This document shows positions 1 through 6,043 of a DNA stretch of 9,478 bases, piece by piece. The stretch comes from JBLHKE01 sp047619485. GTDB taxonomy: Bacteria; Verrucomicrobiota; Verrucomicrobiia; Verrucomicrobiales; DEV007. How positions within the stretch are numbered: the first letter of the stretch is position 1; every line of letters starts with the position of its first letter. Where the stretch lies: NCBI GenBank assembly GCA_047619485.1, contig JBLHKE010000277.1, forward strand, positions 1 through 9,478, read 5' to 3'. Made by a program: the position numbers and the translations under genes. The notes under the pieces were generated by a model. It was not told where the DNA came from. It did no database searches and saw nothing but the letters and a program-made list of their open reading frames with translations.

Positions 1-267
1 CTTGGCTGGAGCCTTCTTTGCGGCTGGCTTCTTCTTAGCTGCTGGCTTCTTAGCTGCTGCCTTCTTCTTGGCAACCTTCTTCTTGGCCACTTTCTTAGCT
101 GCTACTTTCTTGGCGGCCTTCTTCTTCGCTGCTGGCTTGCGCTTAGCTGCTACTTTCTTCTTTGCCGCCTTCTTAGCTGGCTTGGCTGCGACCTTCTTCT
201 TGGCTGCTGGCTTGCGCTTAGCTGCCACTTTTTTCTTTGCTACTTTTTTTGCTTTCTTCTTTGCCAT
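1..267 (-). CDS. Lys/Ala-rich histone H1-tail-like DNA-binding protein (N-terminal part, runs off left edge)
   Basis: The gene starts at the ATG at 267-265 and the frame stays open to base 1, giving the first 89 residues with no stop, so the 3' end lies outside the window. The protein is almost only Lys and Ala, with a few Pro, Val and Arg; there are no acidic or aromatic residues. It resembles eukaryotic histone H1 C-terminal tails and bacterial KA-rich nucleoid proteins such as AlgP or Hc1/Hc2-like proteins. The likely role is charge-based DNA binding and compaction, inferred from composition only. A 15-residue block (KKKVAAKRKPAAKKK) occurs identically at residues 11-25 and 36-50, a 25-residue period that suggests internal duplication. 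I see no folded domain in the visible part; one could follow downstream. No Shine-Dalgarno sequence precedes the ATG. The gene is separated from ispH by about 700 bp and appears to be its own unit. Confidence 0.8.
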   Translation of the reverse strand, partial: MAKKKAKKVAKKKVAAKRKPAAKKKVAAKPAKKAAKKKVAAKRKPAAKKKAAKKVAAKKVAKKKVAKKKAAAKKPAAKKKPAAKKAPAK

Positions 268-285
268 TGTCTTGTGTTGGGTTAA

Positions 286-309
286 TGCCCGACGGTTATT
301 CATCGGGCA
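286..309. other. Short inverted repeat in the leader of the Lys/Ala-rich gene
   Basis: TGCCCGA at 286-292 pairs perfectly with TCGGGCA at 303-309 (7-bp stem, 10-nt loop). It lies 19 bp upstream of the ATG at 267. A weak minus-strand promoter candidate lies just beyond it: TTGCAA at 336-341, a 17-bp spacer, then TAAAAC at 318-313. If that promoter is used, transcription would begin close to the hairpin, so the repeat could be an operator or a 5' mRNA hairpin. On the plus strand it is followed by a T-rich but interrupted stretch, so it is not a clear terminator. Confidence 0.35.
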
Positions 310-415
310 AGAGTTTTAATTTATTTTAAGGTTTTTTGCAAACGTTTTTTTGTGACCTCCGACTTGTTAAGCAGGCTGCATGAAGCGGCTGAACAAGTAG
401 TTAGAGCAACCTTGA

Positions 416-463
416 GCGAGGGGAAAACTCCCGCGTCGCGCGAGGGGAAAACTCCCGCATCGC
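416..463. repeat. 24-bp tandem repeat, two copies plus a degenerate third
   Basis: The unit at 416-439 is repeated at 440-463 with a single difference (G at 435, A at 459). A partial, diverged third copy begins at 464 (GCTAGGGGCGACCCC). Each unit carries GCGA at its left end, TCGC at its right end and GGG/CCC blocks around an AAAA core, so each copy can fold into an imperfect hairpin in RNA or single-stranded DNA. It resembles a REP-type intergenic palindromic repeat. Whether it recurs elsewhere in the genome cannot be seen here. Confidence 0.75.
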
Positions 464-736
464 GCTAGGGGCGACCCCATCGAAAAAATTCCTCTAACAA
501 GCGAAAGAACCCCAACTACACGCATTACATCTAACAAGTCAACTGCACCCAAACCGACAACGAGAACGGAAGCCGCCTGCCGCCCCCCATCGGGGATGGG
601 TCGATTGGCCAGCGCGCGGAGCCGCCCGGGTATGGTCTGAGTGGTCAAAATTAAATACTTCAATTGACTCTCGTTTATCGGAGCACCGATACTTCGTCAA
701 GCGCAATATTTAAGAGTGCTTAAGTTCGCCAAGCCC

Positions 737-901
737 CTAGTTTGCAAGGCTGGACGAAATTTGGCGAAAAAATTTCAAGAATTCCGTAAGATAACCTTCC
801 TGCAGAAACGCCTCATTTAGGTGATCCCACAGAGCACGCTGGCCGACGCTGAGGCGGGCATTGCAAATGCTCTCCCACCGGACGCGATCGAGCGCCAGCC
901 C
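737..901 (-). pseudogene. Possible decayed coding remnant (start-less open frame)
   Basis: On the minus strand the frame is open for 54 codons from 901 to 740 and ends in TAG at 739-737; an in-frame TAG at 904-902 closes it upstream. The translation looks protein-like, with mixed charged, aromatic and aliphatic residues (for example LWDHLNEAFLQEGYLTEFLK), unlike the other frames here. There is no ATG, GTG or TTG start in frame. I do not recognise the family. It may be the tail of a lost gene, or chance in GC-moderate DNA. Confidence 0.2.
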
Positions 902-965
902 CTATGCAGCCATGATCCATGCCCTCCAATGACCTAACCGGGACGATACAATCCCGCCACGCCGA

Positions 966-2216
966 CTACGCTGACATCACCTGCTCGGCGGTCACCCCAC
1001 GGAGGTCGAAAATCCGGAGAATCGTCGACTCGATCAAGTTGTTCGGGCAGGACGCGCCGGCGGTCACTCCGACCACCACTTTTTTTTCTAGATCGAGAAG
1101 GTTTTTTGAGTAGGAAGTTTTCTCGCGACGCTCCTCGAGATCAAAATGCAGTATTTCTTCGAGCGACTTCAGGCATTCGGAATCGCTGACAAAAAACGAC
1201 GGCAGGTGCTCCTGCCCGATCTCGACGAGGTGGGCGGTGTTCGACGAATTGTACCCGCCGACGACAATCAAGACGTCCATCTTCTGGTCGAGCATTTCGT
1301 AGAGCGCATCCTGTCGCTCCTGGGTCGCCCCACAGATGGTGTCGAAGAACTGGAAGTTCTCGGCAGCCTTCTCATCACCGTCACGATCCTTGACCGCTTT
1401 GGCGATGCGCCGCTGCAACTCCTCAGTATCGCCTTTGAGCATGGTCGTCTGGTTGGCAACACCGAGTTTCTCGAGATGGACATCTGGGTCGAACCCCGCG
1501 GAGTAGCCGCCCTCGAATCGTTTGAGCAAGGCCTTACTGTCGCCACCCTCGCGGATGTAGCGACAGAGGTAGTCGACATCGTCGAGGGTGAGGATGACGA
1601 GGTAGTGCCCCGCCCCTTCGCCGAGCGCGCGGGAGGCGGTGGCGCGGGTCTCTTCATGATCTGCCTTGCCGTGGATGATCGAGGTCTTCCCGCCACGGGC
1701 GTACTGGCGCACGCGCTTCCAGACGGACATGACATCACCACAGGTGGTGTCGACCATCATGCACCCCTGTTCGTTGAGCTGATCCATCAGCTCGGTCTCG
1801 GCACCGAAAGCCGGCACGATGACAACATCGTCGGGACCGAGGTCGGCCGATTTGGCATCCGGATTGTCTCCGGCCAGGTTCTTGATCCCCATCTCCCGCA
1901 GCTGGCGGTTGACCTCGGGGTTGTGGATGATTTCGCCAATCAGGTAGATATCCTTGTCGGCGAAGACCCGCCGCGCGGCGTAGGCAAGGTCGATCGCACG
2001 CTCGACGCCGTAGCAAAAGCCGAACTGTTTCGCGAGCCGCACGGTGGTGTTGCCGATGGTGATCACGCCGCCGAGGGTGCGCAATTTTTCGACCACGCTG
2101 CTGCGATAGTGATCTTCCACCTCGGCGTGCACCCGCTCCATGACCTCGGGCGTGCGGACGTTGATGCGGCGAGCTTTCTTCTTCTTCGCCGGAGGCGTTG
2201 TGGATGGTTCAGACAT
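966..2216 (-). CDS. ispH: 4-hydroxy-3-methylbut-2-enyl diphosphate reductase (IspH/LytB), plant/cyanobacterial type
   Basis: IspH catalyses the last step of the MEP isoprenoid pathway, reducing HMBPP to IPP and DMAPP with a [4Fe-4S] cluster in the cytoplasm. The 416-residue product has the three cluster cysteines in their family contexts: FGFCYGVERA (Cys68), DTTCGDVMSVW (Cys159) and DTICGATQERQ (Cys295). Active-site segments are also visible: EIIHN (His98), HGKADHEET (His182 to Glu189, containing the catalytic acid), GGYNSSNT (320-327) and GASCPNN (387-393). The length and the HEET and NSSNT wording match the longer plant/cyanobacterial branch rather than the roughly 310-residue E. coli form. 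The N-terminus has a Lys-rich patch (KKKKARR, 11-17) and about 50 extra residues before the core. It starts 18 bp after the L,D-transpeptidase stop, so the two are probably co-transcribed. The start is the only good ATG before the conserved core; no strong ribosome binding site is seen. Confidence 0.96.
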   Translation of the reverse strand: MSEPSTTPPAKKKKARRINVRTPEVMERVHAEVEDHYRSSVVEKLRTLGGVITIGNTTVRLAKQFGFCYGVERAIDLAYAARRVFADKDIYLIGEIIHNPEVNRQLREMGIKNLAGDNPDAKSADLGPDDVVIVPAFGAETELMDQLNEQGCMMVDTTCGDVMSVWKRVRQYARGGKTSIIHGKADHEETRATASRALGEGAGHYLVILTLDDVDYLCRYIREGGDSKALLKRFEGGYSAGFDPDVHLEKLGVANQTTMLKGDTEELQRRIAKAVKDRDGDEKAAENFQFFDTICGATQERQDALYEMLDQKMDVLIVVGGYNSSNTAHLVEIGQEHLPSFFVSDSECLKSLEEILHFDLEERREKTSYSKNLLDLEKKVVVGVTAGASCPNNLIESTILRIFDLRGVTAEQVMSA

Positions 2217-2234
2217 GGTCGGCTCAGTTTCGGA

Positions 2235-2909
2235 CTAATTGACGTAGCTAGGCTTGCTCGGGTGGTCGTCGAAGTACTTCTGGGTGATCGTGTAACTGGC
2301 CGGCGGATCATCATCGTCGTAGTCGGTCGGCCGCGGCACATTTTTGCCGACGGTCGCATCCTCCGGTTGGGAGTGGGCGATGCTCACCGGGACGCCTGCA
2401 CCGACCAGATCGAAGAAGGTCGGTGCAACATTTTTGTGGAGGCGCAGGCAGCCGTGGCTGCGCGGCGTTGGCCAAACTGAACCCGAGTGGAAACCGTAGC
2501 CGGACTTGAACTCGACCCAGTAGGGCATCGGGTAGCCAACATAGCGCGCCCCGCTTGGAGTTGCGGTTCGCTTGCCTCCTCTGATCATCCCATCGGAGTG
2601 AACGTGGAAGCCGTAGGTGTTCGAGCGCTTACGCGGCAGGCGGTTGAACGTGCGGAAGTCCCCGGTCGGTGTCGGGTTCGCGGCGGTGCCGATCGCCGTC
2701 GGCGTTGCGAGCAAGGTCTTGTCGCCTTCTTTCACATAGACCATGCGATTGCTGAGGCTGACCTTGACCCTGATCTTACTTTTGTCGACGGCCTGCTTGG
2801 CCGGAGTGCTGAATGGCTTATTGCTCCCCATCTTGATGGCCGAGCAACTGGCACCGAGAGCGAAGCTAGCTAGGCAAATCAGGAGGAGGCGGAAAGATCT
2901 AGGATTCAT
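2235..2909 (-). CDS. L,D-transpeptidase (YkuD domain), exported
   Basis: Enzymes of this family form 3-3 peptidoglycan cross-links or attach proteins to peptidoglycan in the periplasm, using a catalytic Cys. The 224-residue product has an N-terminal export signal (NPRSFRLLLICLASFALGASCS). Cys22 sits in a poor lipobox (GASC), so it could be a lipoprotein or be cut by signal peptidase I. The YkuD domain spans about residues 46-178. It begins IRVKVSLSNRMVYV, continues through GTAANPTPTGDF (74-85) and ends with the catalytic signature His141-Ser-Gly...Ser151-His-Gly-Cys154-Leu-Arg. The C-terminal 40 residues are acidic and Pro-rich (DYDDDDPP) and probably unstructured. It is the first gene of a two-gene unit with ispH. 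The ATG at 2909 fits the signal peptide; no clear Shine-Dalgarno sequence is present. Exact substrate specificity cannot be told. Confidence 0.93.
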   Translation of the reverse strand: MNPRSFRLLLICLASFALGASCSAIKMGSNKPFSTPAKQAVDKSKIRVKVSLSNRMVYVKEGDKTLLATPTAIGTAANPTPTGDFRTFNRLPRKRSNTYGFHVHSDGMIRGGKRTATPSGARYVGYPMPYWVEFKSGYGFHSGSVWPTPRSHGCLRLHKNVAPTFFDLVGAGVPVSIAHSQPEDATVGKNVPRPTDYDDDDPPASYTITQKYFDDHPSKPSYVN

Positions 2910-3101
2910 AGCAAGGGTGAAATTCGGAACTTAATGATCGACGGTCGAGTTCAGTTCTCAACTTGGATCGGGACTCTAGAGGACAGTGCGGCTCGTCTCA
3001 ACTCCCAATACATGAATGCGCTTCCGAGATTCAACCTTTTGGGATTTCGCCCAAGAAAACACGAAGCTTCGCAGAAAAATGAATTTCATTTACCTAAATA
3101 G

Positions 3102-3131
3102 TTGACACTTCTTAACTAATTGTGCTAGGTT
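3102..3131 (+). promoter_or_regulatory. Strong sigma70-like promoter with extended -10
   Basis: A perfect -35 box TTGACA lies at 3102-3107. An 18-bp spacer ending in TGC gives an extended -10 motif (TG at 3123-3124), and the -10 box is TAGGTT (3126-3131). The DNA upstream is A/T-rich (about 3075-3100), compatible with an UP element. The predicted start of transcription is near 3138. It is the best promoter in the window and points away from every annotated gene, towards the terminator at 3178-3213. Confidence 0.65.
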
Positions 3132-3135
3132 GCCC

Positions 3136-3155
3136 CTGTTACTAGTCAGTAACAG
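3136..3155. promoter_or_regulatory. Perfect 8-bp inverted repeat over the predicted start site (operator or 5' RNA hairpin)
   Basis: CTGTTACT (3136-3143) and AGTAACAG (3148-3155) are exact reverse complements around a 4-nt centre AGTC. The repeat begins 4 bp after the -10 box, so it covers the predicted +1. Two readings are possible: an operator for a dimeric repressor blocking the promoter at 3102-3131, or the first hairpin of the small RNA, which would lose about two base pairs if transcription starts at 3138. Confidence 0.55.
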
Positions 3156-3213
3156 TTTGTTTGTGTTTCATGTTTCCAAAACGCCCGGCTCGCAAGAGTC
3201 GGGCGTTTTTTTT
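3138..3213 (+). ncRNA. Candidate small RNA of about 75 nt
   Basis: The call rests on three elements in the right order on one strand: a promoter (3102-3131), an inverted repeat at the 5' end (3136-3155) and an intrinsic terminator (3178-3213). Between the two hairpins lies a U-rich single-stranded linker (3156-3177). No sensible reading frame fits: the only ATG (3170) reads straight through the terminator stem without a ribosome binding site. Hairpin, U-rich linker, terminator and U-tail is the layout of many trans-acting regulatory RNAs. I do not recognise a known family such as 6S, tmRNA, SRP RNA or RNase P. The exact ends are estimates. Confidence 0.5.
3178..3213 (+). terminator. Intrinsic (rho-independent) terminator
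   Basis: The stem pairs 3178-3191 with 3196-3209. The core is AACGCCCGGCTC paired with GAGTCGGGCGTT, with one G-U wobble (3188 with 3199), closed by a GCAA tetraloop of the stable GNRA type (3192-3195). Eight T residues follow (3206-3213). On the minus strand only four T residues follow the stem, so it works best for plus-strand transcription, though it might also weakly stop read-through from the SGNH hydrolase gene. Confidence 0.88.
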
Positions 3214-3468
3214 GTTTCCCAGAGGAACCACAGGCTGGCTCCCCCACCGGTTCCCATCTTGCAATCGGAGCGATCGTCATTGCCCGGTTGGCTGGCAGCC
3301 GCAGCCGAACTCGCTAGAGCTTGAAAAAACATTCCTCAGTGTCGCGATGCCTAGTGACGCCCTTCCAATTTTTGGCAAAATCAGCTACATACACTGCCCC
3401 ACCCCTCTGAACACGTCTCCGATCGAGCCGCGTGAGGATCGATCGGGCGACCAGTGTTACGGCGCCCA

Positions 3469-4839
3469 CTACTCGAACGACACGATGTAGATCGGTAGAT
3501 TGAGCTCGATCGGTAGATCGTCGACCAACTGCATCTGCTCGAAGCGCGGGTAATTCGACATCGGGATGAGCTCCCAACCACCGCGTGGCCCCTTACCCAG
3601 TTTCTCGTTGATGGCGTTCGGGATGAGCTTCTTTCCCCACATCACCACGCGTGCGATGCGGATCCGCGGATGCGGATAGTGCCCAGCGTTCACCTTGAGC
3701 ACCTTGTACTCGTTCATCGCAAAACAATAGCTGTAGTCGATGTCCTTGAGGGATTTGAGCTCGGACTTGGCAACCAGTTCAACCTCGAGGTCGAGCTTGC
3801 CCCATTGAAATTTCTTAGGCTCAACCGGGATCGCCTTTTTCACATACTGGACGGGCGGGCGCTTAGTCGGAGTTTTTTCAGGCGGCATCCCGACAAGCTC
3901 TGGCGTCGCTTCGACCGGATGCTCAGGCTTGGCCACAATTTTCACTGGCGGCTGTTCCCCCACTGATTCTGGAACCGCCTTGCGCACGGTCGGCGGCAGT
4001 AGTTTCGAGACCACCTGGTCGACCGGGATGGCACGAGGGGCAGTCAGCATCATGGGATCCACGCTTTTCTTGGACACGCCGCTCGATGCCAACCGGCCTT
4101 GCTGCGGGCGGTCGCCAGCGCCGATGAACTGTCGGAAATCTTTCGCGACGAGCATCGCCCAGTCCTTGGCTTCGGTCGGTCCGTAGTGGATGCCATCGTT
4201 TGTCGGATACGCATCCGTGTATTCGGTGACGAAGCGACTATCGAATACGCGCGCCTCACGGCCGACGACCCGCTTGGTCAAGCGCGCGAGCTCGGACTGC
4301 AACTCCGCCGGATAGCGACCGACGTGAGCTTTCGGTGGCGTGATCCAGTAGCACTTGCGGCCACCCTGGGTCACAGCTTCGACCATGTGATTCAACAATC
4401 CCTCGACCTCCTTCACGTTGTTCTCCTTCGAACGGCGCTTGGAGCGCAAGGTCGAATAGAGGTTGGTGCCCGTCTGCACGACGACGATGTCTGGATCGTA
4501 GCGCTCAAGCAATTTTTCAACTTTTGGCACCGCTTTGACCACGCTCTGGCGGTGCTCCTTGAACGGCGTCTTCTCCCAGTAACCGATCGGACCAGTGATG
4601 GTGGAGTAACGGCTCAGCCAGTAGTAGGGCGTCGCACCTCCAGCTACGAACGTGTAAACATCCAACCCCGATCCGCGCATCTCCTCGTCGAACGTCTGTC
4701 CGAAGGCACCCATACTCATCGAATCCCCCAAGTACAGAATCCGCTTCTTCCTCGGGGCTGCCTCGCACTCACTGGCACCCGCTTGGAGAATCACTAGCGT
4801 CAGCAGACAGCAAATAGCCATTGAACCAATTTTCTGCAT
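3469..4839 (-). CDS. Secreted SGNH/GDSL hydrolase with Pro-rich linker and extra C-terminal domain
   Basis: Starting at the ATG at 4839 the product has 456 residues and a clear signal peptide (MQKIGSMAICCLLTLVILQ..., cleavage near Ala27-Ala28). The frame extends upstream to a TTG at 4917, but that would bury the signal sequence, so the internal ATG is preferred. The SGNH fold covers about residues 33-240. Block I is GDSMS (Ser40 nucleophile), block II contains Gly68, block III is QTGTN (Asn126) and block V is DGIH (Asp215, His218), so the catalytic set is complete. Such enzymes are esterases or O-acyl transferases/deacetylases acting on cell-envelope glycans; the substrate is unknown. Residues 255-365 form a Pro/Lys/Val-rich linker. 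The last 90 or so residues (from KFQWGKLDLEVEL) form a separate beta-rich domain I cannot name. The gene stands alone: 173 bp after def, and followed by the 559-bp interval. Confidence 0.85.
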   Translation of the reverse strand: MQKIGSMAICCLLTLVILQAGASECEAAPRKKRILYLGDSMSMGAFGQTFDEEMRGSGLDVYTFVAGGATPYYWLSRYSTITGPIGYWEKTPFKEHRQSVVKAVPKVEKLLERYDPDIVVVQTGTNLYSTLRSKRRSKENNVKEVEGLLNHMVEAVTQGGRKCYWITPPKAHVGRYPAELQSELARLTKRVVGREARVFDSRFVTEYTDAYPTNDGIHYGPTEAKDWAMLVAKDFRQFIGAGDRPQQGRLASSGVSKKSVDPMMLTAPRAIPVDQVVSKLLPPTVRKAVPESVGEQPPVKIVAKPEHPVEATPELVGMPPEKTPTKRPPVQYVKKAIPVEPKKFQWGKLDLEVELVAKSELKSLKDIDYSYCFAMNEYKVLKVNAGHYPHPRIRIARVVMWGKKLIPNAINEKLGKGPRGGWELIPMSNYPRFEQMQLVDDLPIELNLPIYIVSFE

Positions 4840-5012
4840 AATTTTATTAAAAAAATGACAACTTTGTTCGTATTGGGCTTCCCTGCAAATCCCCATTACT
4901 AAAGCGCCCACTATCAACTGAAACCGTTCAAAGTTACAACCGAATTTTCATATTTTAAAAACAACTTCATCTGTGATGACGCAGCCTTGAGAATCGAGTC
5001 TCCGCACCTGCA

Positions 5013-5570
5013 TTAGCGTTTATCGTAGGCCTTCTGCATCCGCTTCAGACGGCCTCGCAGGCCGGTTTTCGAGGCAGTACTCATGCGATCAATGAACAGC
5101 ACACCGTTCAGGTGATCCGTCTCGTGCTGGATCGCCCGGGCGAGGAGACCGTCCGTCTCGACTTCGATGACCTTGCCATCGAGTAGCGTCAGACGCGCCT
5201 TGAGCTCTTCTGGCCGACGAATATCACCACGCAGATCCGGGAAGCTCAAGCAGCCCTCGGGCTCGGTCTGTTTCTGATCACCAAAGTCGAGTTGCGGATT
5301 GATGAAAACGAAGGGCATGGCCTCCTCGAGCTCCGTTTCCTCACCGTCGATGCGTAGGTAGGTGATGCACTCGGGATCGTGGGAGACATCGACGATCGCC
5401 AATTGGATCGGCACGCCCACCTGGGGTGCCGCTAGGCCGACGCCGCTCGCGTCGCGCATCGTGTCCATCATGTCATCGACGAGTTCACGGGTCTCGTCGG
5501 TGATTTCTTCAACACGGGCACACTTGGCGCGTAGCACCGGGTCGCCGAACATGACAATGTCTAGGATCAT
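5013..5570 (-). CDS. def: Peptide deformylase
   Basis: This metalloenzyme removes the formyl group from the N-terminal methionine of new proteins at the ribosome. The 185-residue product has all three family motifs: GVGLAAPQVG (43-52), EGCLS with metal ligand Cys107 (105-109) and QHETDHLNG with ligands His149 and His153 and catalytic Glu150 (148-156). The length is usual for the family. A short acidic insertion (DGEETELEEAMP, 75-86) sits between motifs I and II, a variable region. The ATG overlaps the exbD stop as ATGA (5567-5570), a sign of translational coupling, so def is the last gene of the tonB-exbB-exbD-def unit. No terminator is visible in the 173 bp after its stop. Confidence 0.97.
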   Translation of the reverse strand: MILDIVMFGDPVLRAKCARVEEITDETRELVDDMMDTMRDASGVGLAAPQVGVPIQLAIVDVSHDPECITYLRIDGEETELEEAMPFVFINPQLDFGDQKQTEPEGCLSFPDLRGDIRRPEELKARLTLLDGKVIEVETDGLLARAIQHETDHLNGVLFIDRMSTASKTGLRGRLKRMQKAYDKR

Positions 5571-6031
5571 GGGTTTTCTACGTTTGAATCGGGATTGGTC
5601 TGCTCTCTGGTTTCGCCCGGTTTGACCTTCAGGATCGTCGGGTAATCGCCCTTCTTGTAACCCGCTTTTTTGAGCGAGTCCAAGGCCTTTACGATGATTC
5701 CAAAATCAGCTCCCTCGTCGGCCTTGAGCTCGATCTTCGTCCCGGCCGCCCGAGCAGCCGCCAGCCTGCCAGCGAGTGCGCCAAGCTCGATCGGCTCCTC
5801 ATCTGCCCCGAGGTAGATGAGGTTGTCCGCAGAGATCGTCAGCGGGGTGCGCACATCGTTCACCGGTCGGGTGGTCAGTGTGCCGGGCAGCGGTGGCTCG
5901 ATATCGACCGCGAGCTTCGGTTGCTTGAACGTCGACGTCGCGATGAAAAAGATGAGTAGGATCGCGAGGATGTCGATCAGCGAAATGATCGGCACCACCG
6001 GCGGCTTGCGCTTTTTAACGATGAAGTTCAT
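5567..6031 (-). CDS. exbD: ExbD/TolR-type biopolymer transport protein
   Basis: ExbD partners ExbB in the inner-membrane proton channel that drives TonB-dependent transport. The 154-residue product begins with a basic cytoplasmic tail (FIVKKRKPP). One membrane helix (about 13-32) follows, holding the essential proton-path aspartate as Asp20 (SLIDILAILLIFF). The rest is a periplasmic domain ending in a polar tail (TREQTNPDSNVENP). Its start is the only one in the window with a clear Shine-Dalgarno sequence: AGGGGG about 8 nt upstream of the ATG, overlapping the exbB stop codon, with 12 bp between the two genes. It overlaps def by 4 bp. ExbD and TolR are hard to tell apart by sequence; the TonB-like neighbour favours ExbD. 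Confidence 0.92.
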   Translation of the reverse strand: MNFIVKKRKPPVVPIISLIDILAILLIFFIATSTFKQPKLAVDIEPPLPGTLTTRPVNDVRTPLTISADNLIYLGADEEPIELGALAGRLAAARAAGTKIELKADEGADFGIIVKALDSLKKAGYKKGDYPTILKVKPGETREQTNPDSNVENP

Positions 6032-6043
6032 CAGGATAACCCC

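Larger units (their letters stand above)
268..965. other. 698-bp interval without a convincing gene
   Basis: This stretch separates the start of the Lys/Ala-rich gene from the stop of ispH. It contains the 286-309 hairpin, the 24-bp tandem repeat at 416-463, an 8-bp inverted repeat (TTCGCCAA at 725-732, TTGGCGAA at 761-768) and a start-less open frame on the minus strand (737-901). A minus-strand frame at 367-663 is open, but its C-terminal half simply translates the tandem repeat, so I do not call it a gene. Just past the ispH stop, CGGGA (939-943) and TCCCG (952-956) can form a 5-bp hairpin, but no T-run follows on the minus strand, so it is a poor terminator candidate. Confidence 0.6.
2910..3468. 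other. 559-bp intergenic interval holding a plus-strand small transcription unit
   Basis: No protein gene is supported between the L,D-transpeptidase start and the SGNH hydrolase stop. The left part (2910-3100) would be the leader and promoter region of the transpeptidase. It includes a perfect 10-bp palindrome CGAAGCTTCG (3062-3071) and AAATGA-ATT-TCATTT (3077-3091). The middle part carries the plus-strand promoter, inverted repeat and terminator described separately. The right part (3214-3468) shows nothing I can name; GGAACC/GGTTCC around 3224-3254 is a weak inverted repeat with a long loop. Confidence 0.7.

Noticed and set aside
2..319. Plus-strand frame made of Phe/Ala/Leu
   Set aside because: It is the complement of the Lys/Ala-rich gene; the poly-Phe/Ala pattern is the mirror of AAG and GCN codons.
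367..663. 98-codon minus-strand frame
   Set aside because: Its C-terminal part translates the 24-bp tandem repeat, the rest shows no protein-like conservation or domain, and no ribosome binding site is present.
939..956. Hairpin after the ispH stop as a terminator
   Set aside because: The stem is only 5 bp and no T-run follows on the minus strand.
1146..2480. A 444-codon plus-strand open frame antisense to ispH and the L,D-transpeptidase
   Set aside because: It crosses two well-supported minus-strand genes, has no recognisable domain, and its composition (many Val, Asp, Leu, Arg) is that expected from the complement of GC-rich coding DNA.
3161..3490. Plus-strand frame starting in the small RNA region
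   Set aside because: It would have to be translated through the terminator stem, lacks a ribosome binding site and shows no domain.
4840..4917. N-terminal extension of the SGNH hydrolase from the TTG at 4917
   Set aside because: It would place 26 mostly polar residues before a normal signal peptide; the ATG at 4839 gives a standard exported protein.
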